Source: a virus. Taken from it: a stretch of 64,000 bases of DNA. The notes beneath the pieces were generated by a model. That model was given only the letters and a program-made list of their open reading frames with translations, had not been told where the DNA came from and made no database searches. Below, piece by piece: positions 12,647-19,246 of the stretch. A program made the translations under genes and the position numbers. Position 1 is the first letter of the stretch. The number at the start of each line of letters is the position of its first letter. The stretch is taken from the IMG/VR virus record IMGVR_UViG_3300042863_002514, positions 55,064 through 119,063 of that record; one strand, written 5' to 3'.

Positions 12647-12910
12647 TTAAGCCTCAGTTTCCTCAGCCTCTTGACTCACAGGTGCCTTGGGCAAGGAAAA
12701 GTTATGGCGTTGAGCCATTTCCTGTGCCGCAATTGAATTCTTGGCATCAGCTTTGGTCATGGGACCTGGAAGCCCCACAAACTCAATGTTTGTGAAACCC
12801 AGCCGCTGCATGCTCTTGACCCGCGCATCAATGCTGCCGTTGGCATATTTGAACTTGGTGCGATTTTTCATTGTGGCAATGCCCACATAGGTGAAAGTCT
12901 TTTCAGTCAT
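12647..12910 (-). CDS. small hypothetical phage protein
   Basis: 87 residues: FTYVGIATMKNRTKFKYANG then SIDARVKSMQRLGFTNIEFVGLP and an Ala/Glu-rich tail. Not recognised. It has its own TTGACA-type promoter and lies upstream of the HTH gene on the same strand, so both may be early genes. Confidence 0.6.
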   Translation of the reverse strand: MTEKTFTYVGIATMKNRTKFKYANGSIDARVKSMQRLGFTNIEFVGLPGPMTKADAKNSIAAQEMAQRHNFSLPKAPVSQEAEETEA

Positions 12911-12951
12911 TTGAGAATAAACTCCCGTTTTCTGTTTCAGCTATGTGTGCA

Positions 12952-12979
12952 ATATAGCACCAAAAAAATTGGTGTCAAC
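12952..12979 (-). promoter_or_regulatory. sigma70-type promoter
   Basis: TTGACA, 16-nt spacer, TATATT on the minus strand, reading toward the gene at 12647-12910. Confidence 0.7.
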
Positions 12980-13152
12980 AATTTTTTCTAGGGCTGCAAC
13001 TGGGTAATTTACCTTGCGTCAATTCGGAAGGCATGCTATATGTGAAGTATGAAAAACGATGAAGGCTACTCCTACGTGCTGATGTGAAACGTTTGCTGTC
13101 TCCAATTCTGGGAGACTTGCCTTGATGAGCAACATGTGTTGGAACAAAAGTG

Positions 13153-13365
13153 ATGAGCACGCCAGCAGCTGATCCTCACAGGCCTCATTTAGTAAGAGTC
13201 ACTAGAGACGTCTACGGAGCCTATTGGTGGTGCCTACGCACGCTGGGCGATCCTGGCCCCACTAGGCATCTATGGAGAAGTGCTGGTGCCAACTTCTATT
13301 TCAAACATCAATCAGATGCTATAGCCTTTCGCCTAGTTTGGGTTGACAATGAGCAACACTATTGA
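13153..13365 (+). CDS. tiny paralogue of the F-x-L-x-W family (copy 1)
   Basis: 70 residues from ATG 13153 (a GTG one codon earlier also exists). It ends FYFKHQSDAIAFRLVWVDN, matching the C-terminal pattern of five other small proteins in the window: a hydrophobic strand, an acidic turn, then F-x-L-x-(W/Y). Its 3' end overlaps copy 2. Function unknown. Confidence 0.6.
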   Translation: MSTPAADPHRPHLVRVTRDVYGAYWWCLRTLGDPGPTRHLWRSAGANFYFKHQSDAIAFRLVWVDNEQHY

Positions 13366-13522
13366 GATGAGCGAACAGCGTTGGTTGCAGATCTCAGGGA
13401 AGGTCTATACCTGGTTGATGAGCATACCACTTAATAGGTTCGAGTACACTAACGAGCGCACATTTTTGATTGAGTTTGAGAATAGTGAACACTACTCAGA
13501 ATTTGTACTGACTTGGCTATGA
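13349..13522 (+). CDS. tiny paralogue of the F-x-L-x-W family (copy 2)
   Basis: 57 residues, starting MSNTIEMSEQRWLQ and ending FLIEFENSEHYSEFVLTWL. It overlaps copy 1 by 17 nt, and its TGA overlaps the ATG of copy 3 (ATGA). The overlaps and the shared C-terminal pattern support it as real despite its size. Confidence 0.65.
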   Translation: MSNTIEMSEQRWLQISGKVYTWLMSIPLNRFEYTNERTFLIEFENSEHYSEFVLTWL

Positions 13523-13710
13523 ACTGCTCTATTTCCATTCCATGGAGCAAATGGTATGAAATGTCACGTGATGCTAAAATTGTGCCATCAATGCTGCTTT
13601 TGAAATTGGAGAATGATCATGCAGCAGGAGTGTATTTTGGGAACGGGTCTATCACCATCTCATTCCCTTCTTTGGAAGAAAAAACCCAGTTTGTTTTGAC
13701 TTATCTATAA
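13519..13710 (+). CDS. tiny paralogue of the F-x-L-x-W family (copy 3)
   Basis: 63 residues, starting MNCSISIPWSKWYEMS at the ATGA overlap with copy 2 and ending ITISFPSLEEKTQFVLTYL. Same C-terminal pattern as its neighbours. It is convergent with the ADP-ribosyltransferase gene that ends at 13715. Confidence 0.65.
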   Translation: MNCSISIPWSKWYEMSRDAKIVPSMLLLKLENDHAAGVYFGNGSITISFPSLEEKTQFVLTYL

Positions 13711-13714
13711 CCAG

Positions 13715-14680
13715 CTAACTTTTCACAGCCACATTCCGCACAAGTTCAATTCTTGAACTGGGAATACGCCCGCGGTATGCAAAACTGCCCAACTGCCTCC
13801 CACTGCTGCGTAAGGCTTGTTGACTGCCTCCTCGCCGCAATTGAGCACTGGGGCTAGGCGGTATCACTCTTTGTTCTTTCTCGCTCCATTGGCCAGAAGG
13901 GATCCACTCATCATCGCTCAGTAACCTAGCAGGATCAGGCACTGTTACTTTAAGTATTACACCTGACGAACTGCCATCTTTCTTGGCCTGTCTTTTGGCA
14001 TAAAACTCTGCTACTTTGGGATTAGTTGCCAAATAAACATTGTGTTCACTATATCCAGGACGCAGATCCGCATAAGCTTCTCCAGTGTGTCCTGGCTGCA
14101 ACCCCTTTTGTTGTATTTGTTCCCACCTGTCACTACTTGTGCCGTGATACATGACAGGAGAGTCTCCTCTGAGCACAATACTAGTGGGATCTGTTTGGGC
14201 CAATACTTTGCCTACAGTTTTAGCAACATGTGATGGAACTCCAGCTACCTTGAAATCTTCACCTAAACCATAACGCATCAAAACTATGAATGCATCTTGT
14301 AATTCTTTAAGATTGCTGATGGCTCTTTGGCGTGACGTGTTATTTGTATATTCCTTGAGTATGGTAACTGTACGATTATTGAAATCCACCTTGCCATTTA
14401 AGGTGTTCCAAAGTTCTCCCAAAGGCTGCTTTGTTTCCGTTGAGTCGCGCAAGCCCAACAATTGGGTCATTTTCCAACTGTAGTGCTCATTTCTCTCACT
14501 GTGTAGCAAAAGTTTGCCTTCACTCCAGTGCCAAAAATATCCATCTTGAGGATGAATATACTCTTTGGGCTCACTCCCCCAGTGCTTTAGCACTTTCTTG
14601 GGGTCAGCGGGTTCTTCATATCGAAGGTCAACTACGGTTAGAGGCCGCTTGACTTCACTCAAAAGTTCACGTATTAGCAT
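13715..14680 (-). CDS. ADP-ribosyltransferase-like protein
   Basis: 321 residues. The C-terminal half fits the diphtheria/PARP-like transferase fold with NAD-binding His: VMYHGTSSDRWEQIQQKGLQPG (residues ~177-198), VYLATNPKVAEFYAKR (~215-230) and GVILKVTVPDPARLLSDDEW. The N-terminal 140 residues are unassigned, and the start MLIRELLSEVKRP resembles capsid-targeting peptides. It probably moves ADP-ribose from NAD+ to a host macromolecule. The late promoter is only 4 nt from the ATG, so the mRNA should be leaderless. The target cannot be told. Confidence 0.65.
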   Translation of the reverse strand: MLIRELLSEVKRPLTVVDLRYEEPADPKKVLKHWGSEPKEYIHPQDGYFWHWSEGKLLLHSERNEHYSWKMTQLLGLRDSTETKQPLGELWNTLNGKVDFNNRTVTILKEYTNNTSRQRAISNLKELQDAFIVLMRYGLGEDFKVAGVPSHVAKTVGKVLAQTDPTSIVLRGDSPVMYHGTSSDRWEQIQQKGLQPGHTGEAYADLRPGYSEHNVYLATNPKVAEFYAKRQAKKDGSSSGVILKVTVPDPARLLSDDEWIPSGQWSEKEQRVIPPSPSAQLRRGGSQQALRSSGRQLGSFAYRGRIPSSRIELVRNVAVKS

Positions 14681-14684
14681 ACTC

Positions 14685-14692
14685 TATTTAAG
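14685..14692 (-). promoter_or_regulatory. late-type promoter CTTAAATA, leaderless
   Basis: Lies 4 nt before the ATG of the ADP-ribosyltransferase gene. With T4 geometry transcription would begin at about the A of the start codon. Confidence 0.6.
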
Positions 14693-14744
14693 CAACAGAA
14701 TGTGAATCTTTTGAACCCATCACTCTCCAAGAATCGCACACTCT

Positions 14745-14975
14745 ATGAGTGCTAGCCTACCTATGACTCATGCGTGTTGTCTTTTTGTTGTGCCGCGCAG
14801 CAATTGGTGGCGAGACTTTATTGCCACTGTTGACGCCAGCACGTATGAAGGCTTGAGAAATTTTCTGCAGGAAAAATACGGTGTGGCTATGGTAGAGCAT
14901 TCGGATGTGTTGATCTTGTGTTTTCCTGATGCTGATACCAAAGTTCAATTTCAACTCTCGTGGGCAAGTGAATGA
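14745..14975 (+). CDS. tiny paralogue of the F-x-L-x-W family (copy 4)
   Basis: 76 residues ending LILCFPDADTKVQFQLSWASE, the same terminal pattern as copies 1-3. Its TGA overlaps the ATG of copy 5. Divergent from the ADP-ribosyltransferase gene. An inner start (MTHACCLF) is possible. Confidence 0.6.
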   Translation: MSASLPMTHACCLFVVPRSNWWRDFIATVDASTYEGLRNFLQEKYGVAMVEHSDVLILCFPDADTKVQFQLSWASE

Positions 14976-15178
14976 CAGACTCAGTATTAGTGACTCGCAA
15001 CAGCCTTTGGTGGCCCCTTCTCTGGCGCTCGCAGGGATTTGTCAGTTGGAACGACGCACACGATTGGTTGTTTGACCTCTATGAGGCTAAGGCTATCAAA
15101 ACCCCCACTGGCAACTTTTTGATATACTTTCCTAACAATGAGTTGAAAACAGCGTTCATGCTGGCTTGGATGAGTTAA
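14972..15178 (+). CDS. tiny paralogue of the F-x-L-x-W family (copy 5)
   Basis: 68 residues, Trp-rich (SLWWPLLWRSQGFVSWNDAHDW), ending FLIYFPNNELKTAFMLAWMS. Translation is coupled to copy 4 by an ATGA overlap, and its end overlaps the convergent gene at 15175. Confidence 0.65.
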   Translation: MTDSVLVTRNSLWWPLLWRSQGFVSWNDAHDWLFDLYEAKAIKTPTGNFLIYFPNNELKTAFMLAWMS

Positions 15179-15723
15179 CCGCCCTCGTCATCATCGTCAA
15201 TCCATTCATTCCCTGCGCTATCATAACCTCTATACAATGGCTCGTTGGGCTGTAGCCTTCTGAATTTTCCCCAAAGTGCCAATTCCATCTGCACTACATC
15301 ACTATTGCTCAACACATCAGTTATCCAATAGCTGCTGCCACATCCTCCAAGGAGATTTTTCCATTCGGTGGTAGCAATTTCATTCTTCTGCAAAAACTCC
15401 TTCATCACATTGTGGTCCAATCCCAACCAGCCCACTCTAACCAGGCATTCTCCTTTCAAACGTGCCTTGTCCGCTGAGGTCGCTGGTCGCAAGGTTGCCT
15501 CATTGAAATCATTGATGATTAGTAGTGCGTTCTTAACTTTTATTGATCCTTTAGTAGATTGGTTATCAGGTGTTTCCTTGGTGGTCCAAGGACACTCGCA
15601 ACTAACGTGGCTCACATATAGTGACTGGCCCTTGGTTTTCAAGGTCCACATTGGTACAGCGGGATCTTCCAAGTTCTTTTTGTTAAAATGGAAGACAATT
15701 TCTTCGCAGAAAATCTCAGTCAT
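15175..15723 (-). CDS. hypothetical phage protein
   Basis: 182 residues from MTEIFCEEIVFHFN, chosen for the AAGGAA site 7 nt upstream. It carries a pair of cysteines (SHVSCECPWTT), a block RLKGECLVRVGWLGLDHNVMKEFLQKNEI, and ends in acidic residues (WIDDDDEGG). Not recognised. It is preceded by a terminator-like hairpin that separates it from the suppressor tRNA. Confidence 0.6.
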   Translation of the reverse strand: MTEIFCEEIVFHFNKKNLEDPAVPMWTLKTKGQSLYVSHVSCECPWTTKETPDNQSTKGSIKVKNALLIINDFNEATLRPATSADKARLKGECLVRVGWLGLDHNVMKEFLQKNEIATTEWKNLLGGCGSSYWITDVLSNSDVVQMELALWGKFRRLQPNEPLYRGYDSAGNEWIDDDDEGG

Positions 15724-15749
15724 GTTTTTGTTCCTTCTTGTTGAGTTGA

Positions 15750-15789
15750 TATGAAGAAACCCGCAAGGGCACAGAGGCCGCTTGCGGGT
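15750..15789 (-). terminator. probable terminator after suppressor tRNA
   Basis: Stem of ACCCGCAAG and CTTGCGGGT; on the minus strand it is followed by TTTCTTC. It would end the tRNA(CUA) transcript. Confidence 0.55.
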
Positions 15790-15860
15790 CAAAGAAAAGT
15801 TCAAACTTGTGTGAAACCTAGGTCATTATTTTGTTTGAAAACCTTTTTGTAAACTTTTGG

Positions 15861-15931
15861 TGGCACCAGTGAGATTTGAACTCACACCACTGGATTTAGA
15901 GTCCAGCTGACTACCTTTGTCTTATGGGGCC
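15861..15931 (-). tRNA. tRNA with CUA anticodon (amber suppressor)
   Basis: 71 nt. Acceptor GGCCCCA/TGGTGCC has one C-U mismatch; the D stem has 3 bp; the anticodon arm is CTGGA-CTCTAAA-TCCAG, anticodon CUA; the T arm is GTGAG-TTCAAAT-CTCAC; discriminator A. It has its own sigma70-type promoter 12 nt upstream. The amino acid is not obvious. It should read UAG. Confidence 0.75.
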
Positions 15932-15942
15932 GTACTAGACAT

Positions 15943-15971
15943 TGTATAGCAGACTCGAAACACAACGTCAA
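15943..15971 (-). promoter_or_regulatory. sigma70-type promoter of tRNA(CUA)
   Basis: TTGACG, 17-nt spacer, TATACA on the minus strand, ending 12 nt before the tRNA 5' end. Confidence 0.75.
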
Positions 15972-16408
15972 GAGAGGGCGTATTCAAAATTCACAGTTGT
16001 GGAATTTACTTGCAATTCAAATGCCCCATTCCGGAGATGAAACTTGCGTGCCATAGCTGTGGGCGGACTGAGTGTTACTGCACGCTGAATATGTGGATAA
16101 GCGTGTTTCAAACGTTTTTGCGCTTCCTGGATCATCTTTTGCCCGGCGCCTGGTGAGAGACTCCACACCGTGTAAAACACAGCCACACTTGGGCTCACTC
16201 CACTGCATTGGAACAACTCACTTTCACTCTCGGGCACAAAATCCTGCCAACTTACACACAACACAGCCGCAACATCATCTTGCTCATTGCACAGCATCCA
16301 AACTTCGCCATTGGTGAATCGAGTTTCAATTGGAATATGAGGTCGAACAGGATCTCCCAGGATGAGCTCGGCTAATGGACTGTGTGGCGTGTTGAGCACA
16401 ACGATCAA
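15968..16408 (-). CDS. GNAT-like acetyltransferase
   Basis: 146 residues from a TTG start with GGGAG upstream. VAVFYTVWSLSPGAGQKMIQEAQKRL resembles the acyl-CoA-binding strand and helix of GNAT enzymes (the PGAG turn replaces the usual Q/RxxGxG/A), followed by AVTLSPPTAMARKFHLRNGAFEL. Substrate unknown. The family call is read by eye and moderate. Confidence 0.55.
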   Translation of the reverse strand: MIVVLNTPHSPLAELILGDPVRPHIPIETRFTNGEVWMLCNEQDDVAAVLCVSWQDFVPESESELFQCSGVSPSVAVFYTVWSLSPGAGQKMIQEAQKRLKHAYPHIQRAVTLSPPTAMARKFHLRNGAFELQVNSTTVNFEYALS

Positions 16409-16466
16409 ACTCTGTCTCCCAAAATAAAGCAGCTAGTTTATTTAAACAGAATTTTCATCACAAATC

Positions 16467-16474
16467 AGTAAATA
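16467..16474 (+). promoter_or_regulatory. late-type promoter AGTAAATA, leaderless
   Basis: Ends 4 nt before the ATG of the kinase-fold gene at 16479, so the transcript would start at the initiation codon. Confidence 0.55.
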
Positions 16475-16478
16475 TCAT

Positions 16479-17057
16479 ATGCAATTAGCTGAACTACAAC
16501 TGAAGCGTGAGCTCAAAGCCATTGGCAAATTGAATTATGGGTTTGGAACAGAACTGTCAAACCTGTTGCGAGAGCGTGGCTGGACTGTGTTGGGTAGAGG
16601 AAGTGAGGCGGCTGTGGCCGAGCATCCCAGCAAGCTTTATGTGCTGAAAATCTACCCCACAGGGAGCCTCTACACCAAGTTTGTGGATTTGGCGCAAAGA
16701 GTGCCTCAAAACCCACATTTTCCCAAATTCAGTAGAGAGCAGAGAAAGATTCCTGGCACGCTTTTCAGTTATGTGAGAATGGAAAAACTAGCCCGAGTGA
16801 CTGAATTTGATATAAAAATTGAAATGCCTGAGGCATTTTGTGTGGCCAAACAACTGTATGCTAATCTTGGCCAAACATTATATTGGACAAACATAGACAA
16901 AGACGTTATTGAGTGTTCATCTCTCAGCAGAGATGCAGAGGAAGTGGTTCAGCTGATGACACGCCAATTGAAAAAGATTGGTCCTAGACTGGACCTGCAT
17001 CCCCTCAACATCATGCGACGCGGAACGGTTTGGGTTATAACAGATCCATATTTTTGA
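16479..17057 (+). CDS. protein-kinase-fold phage protein (copy 1)
   Basis: 192 residues. The glycine loop is LGRGSEAAVAE (residues ~38-48), the ATP lysine region is KLYVLKIYP, then HFPKFSRE and YVRMEKL. A catalytic-loop-like DLHPLNIMRRG and a DFG-like TDPYF end the chain. It is minimal for a kinase, so activity is uncertain. It is paralogous to the gene at 36769-37254. N-terminus MQLAELQLKRE is CTS-like. It faces the tyrosine phosphatase gene and overlaps it by 23 bp. Confidence 0.6.
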   Translation: MQLAELQLKRELKAIGKLNYGFGTELSNLLRERGWTVLGRGSEAAVAEHPSKLYVLKIYPTGSLYTKFVDLAQRVPQNPHFPKFSREQRKIPGTLFSYVRMEKLARVTEFDIKIEMPEAFCVAKQLYANLGQTLYWTNIDKDVIECSSLSRDAEEVVQLMTRQLKKIGPRLDLHPLNIMRRGTVWVITDPYF

Positions 17058-17622
17058 TGCTCTTGCGCTGACTCATTTGAGAGTAATACTCTCGAGCATT
17101 GCGCTCAAGCTCAGCTGAGAAGTTTCGTGGCATGCGATTCACCAGCCTTCCGTTTTGAGTCACACTCCAGCTCCGATAACTGTCCATCAAACCCAACTTC
17201 AATCCCAACAGGCTGTCAAAGTGAAATAGAATCAGTTCATTTGGATCTAACCCTGCGGTAGCTTGTTCAACCAACACAACTGCATCAGTTGGAGAGATTT
17301 GATGTTGGCATAATACCCCAATTGCTGTTGCAGTGCTTCTGCTTATTCCGGCGAAACAATGAAACAACACTCGATCAGTTGGCTCAAAACCTTTTGAGAA
17401 TTTCAAAATAGTATCAACATGGAATGTTGAAGGTGTGTTCCAGCCAGGAGCAGGATAGGTGATGTCATCAACAGAGACAGTGAGATGATGACTTCCCTCG
17501 CTGGGCACACCATTGGGATATTCTTGCCCCAAGAGAGTGATGATTTTTGTTGGCCATTGGTTTTTAATAAGTGTTTGTGCGGTGACTACATCAGTCACCT
17601 TGAATTCAAATGGAGGCTGCAT
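17035..17622 (-). CDS. dual-specificity/tyrosine phosphatase
   Basis: 195 residues. The CX5R signature is HCFAGISRSTATAIGVL, with the general-acid region in the preceding SVDDITYPAPGW part. Expected to remove phosphate from proteins or other phospho-substrates. It overlaps the convergent kinase-fold gene, so the pair may act on the same target. It lies upstream of nothing else on its strand until the suppressor tRNA region. Confidence 0.8.
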   Translation of the reverse strand: MQPPFEFKVTDVVTAQTLIKNQWPTKIITLLGQEYPNGVPSEGSHHLTVSVDDITYPAPGWNTPSTFHVDTILKFSKGFEPTDRVLFHCFAGISRSTATAIGVLCQHQISPTDAVVLVEQATAGLDPNELILFHFDSLLGLKLGLMDSYRSWSVTQNGRLVNRMPRNFSAELERNAREYYSQMSQRKSIKNMDLL

Positions 17623-17673
17623 AGGCTGATTATAATGGTGCAGGAGACGGAGGTCAAAATGTTAGGGGGTTAC

Positions 17674-17747
17674 TGGACACACCAGGGCTCGAACCTGGAA
17701 CAAGACCGTTATGAGCGGCCGACTCTAACCAATTGAGCTATGCGTCC
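17674..17747 (-). tRNA. tRNA with CAU anticodon (Ile2 likely)
   Basis: 74 nt, no encoded CCA beyond the discriminator A. Acceptor GGACGCA/TGTGTCC; anticodon arm GGCCG-CTCATAA-CGGTC. CAU serves Met, or Ile when C34 is lysidine. The adjacent tilS gene favours Ile2 (AUA codons). Confidence 0.9.
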
Positions 17748-17762
17748 TTATCAACTGCTCAT

Positions 17763-17791
17763 ATAATATGCGCTAAATCGCAGTCTGTCAA
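17763..17791 (-). promoter_or_regulatory. sigma70-type promoter of tRNA(CAU)
   Basis: TTGACA, 17-nt spacer, TATTAT on the minus strand; the -35 box overlaps the tilS stop region. Confidence 0.8.
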
Positions 17792-18396
17792 CTATTTTCT
17801 GTTTGCATGCTTTGAAGAACCAGCCGCTTGACCACCTTCCTCAAGCCTGGATTGACCTTGAGTGCCTCCGGTACAATCTTATGACGAATGTGATTCCGCA
17901 TATACTTCAAATCTTTATTGCTCTCATCCTCAACCCAAGGCACCTCATGTCTCACACACCAACTTTCAAACACACTCTTGGGTGTGGTGAGAAAGGGTCG
18001 CACCACATTGTTCCGCCACATGGGAATGGTGTGTGTTTTCCCATGCAAACAGTTGAAGAGATAGGTCTCCACACAATCATCTAGATGATGCCCTGTTACC
18101 ACAACTCCTTCGATGCTGTGCAAAAACTCATATCGACTGTTGCGCCAATGTTCTTCCATTGAAACCCCTTTGGGGCACGCATCAACCAAAAAATCCACTC
18201 GCATGGGAATGGAGTTCTCATAACAGTATGTGCTGAGAAAGCTCAACGCTTTTGAACTTGTTTCGGTGTCATGATGAAAAAAACACACAGTGACGTTGTG
18301 CCGGAGGCGCAAAAAATCCAGCACCGCCATGCTGTCTACACCACCGCTACACGCTACCCCCAGTTCTCGAGGCAACTTGGCCAGCAACTTGAACAC
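17788..18396 (-). CDS. tilS: tRNA(Ile)-lysidine synthetase, short form
   Basis: 202 residues, roughly the catalytic N-terminal domain only (cellular TilS is longer). PP-loop SGGVDSMAVLDFL at residues ~17-29, then NSRYEFL, GHHLDDCVETYLF, RPFLTTPKS, EDESNKDLKYMRNHIRHKIVPE and NPGLRK, the full family order. It attaches lysine to C34 of tRNA(Ile2) so that CAU reads AUA. The gene starts with GTG directly after the TAG of the ATP-grasp gene, in the same frame, with GGAG 8 nt upstream. A tRNA(CAU) follows immediately. Confidence 0.92.
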   Translation of the reverse strand: MFKLLAKLPRELGVACSGGVDSMAVLDFLRLRHNVTVCFFHHDTETSSKALSFLSTYCYENSIPMRVDFLVDACPKGVSMEEHWRNSRYEFLHSIEGVVVTGHHLDDCVETYLFNCLHGKTHTIPMWRNNVVRPFLTTPKSVFESWCVRHEVPWVEDESNKDLKYMRNHIRHKIVPEALKVNPGLRKVVKRLVLQSMQTENS

Positions 18397-19197
18397 CTAA
18401 AACTCCATGTTTTCAATGGCCATAATCCATTTCTGCACATCAATCTCATAAAACCCTGCACAATTGCAGCAGTTGTATTCAATAATCTTGTTGTATCCAT
18501 CATCAGCATCGTCAGTAAGAGCCAGGTCAATCACATAGGCTCGAGCTGGTCCCCACTTTCCAGCCATGCGTTGAGCATATTCCCACATTGTGGGTGGCAC
18601 TTCTGCTGTTGGACAAACGCGGCTTCCAATCTTGTAGGTGCTGCCTGTGATGACTTCTCCATCTACTACAAAAAATCGGGCCTCCCGATATATCTGTTTG
18701 AGTTCACTCACCACAACTGGAGTGTTCTCATCAAGAGTAGTATAGGTCTCACGCAATCCAATCACCTTACGTTGCCAAGATAGGAACGCCTGCCAGTCTA
18801 TTATCTGCCCGTTGAAGCTCTTGGTGTCTTCTGTGGGTCGGATAAAAAAGCGATCCCACAAATGGGGCACATCACCAAACTTGCACACCACTGCCTCCTC
18901 ATTGAGGAGATGACCTTTCATGTGTTCACGCCACACTTGAAAGTCATGGTTCTCATTGTGAAAGCTGCCTGGGGTCCAACCACGATCAGTAGCCAGTGTA
19001 GCCAGGCTGATGCTCCCACTCACCATCACGTGTCCTTGAGGGTCTACCAGGGGAGTAATTCGCTCTTCCCATGGCAACCCACTTGTGAACGGAATCACCT
19101 TGACAATGTCATGAGGGATTTGAAGACGAACTAGAGCTTCCAGAAGGCTGCTATAGTTGCGCTCATTGAGCAGGTTGTCCTGAATAATCCAATGCAT
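18397..19197 (-). CDS. R2K-type ATP-grasp protein
   Basis: 266 residues. ATP-grasp features: FFIRPTEDTKSFNG (~115-130), VVVSELKQIYREARFFVVDGEVITGSTYKIG (~160-190), and Mg-binding IIEYNCCNCAGFY near the end. This is the layout of R2K-family ATP-grasp enzymes found in phages, predicted to ligate peptides or modify proteins. Start ATG with GGAG. The stop codon is TAG and is followed in frame by tilS, so amber read-through would give a fusion protein. Confidence 0.75.
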   Translation of the reverse strand: MHWIIQDNLLNERNYSSLLEALVRLQIPHDIVKVIPFTSGLPWEERITPLVDPQGHVMVSGSISLATLATDRGWTPGSFHNENHDFQVWREHMKGHLLNEEAVVCKFGDVPHLWDRFFIRPTEDTKSFNGQIIDWQAFLSWQRKVIGLRETYTTLDENTPVVVSELKQIYREARFFVVDGEVITGSTYKIGSRVCPTAEVPPTMWEYAQRMAGKWGPARAYVIDLALTDDADDGYNKIIEYNCCNCAGFYEIDVQKWIMAIENMEF

Positions 19198-19218
19198 CTG
19201 CTACTCCTCTAATAATAG

Positions 19219-19246
19219 AGCATAACATGCATTGGCTGTCTGTCAA
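19219..19246 (-). promoter_or_regulatory. sigma70-type promoter
   Basis: TTGACA, 16-nt spacer, TATGCT on the minus strand, ahead of the ATP-grasp/tilS pair. Confidence 0.6.

Noticed and set aside
15861-15931. tRNA-Pyl, because the anticodon region GGACTCTAAATCC is shared
   Set aside because: This stretch is common to many CUA tRNAs; the D stem, variable region and acceptor do not match tRNA-Pyl and no pylS is seen.
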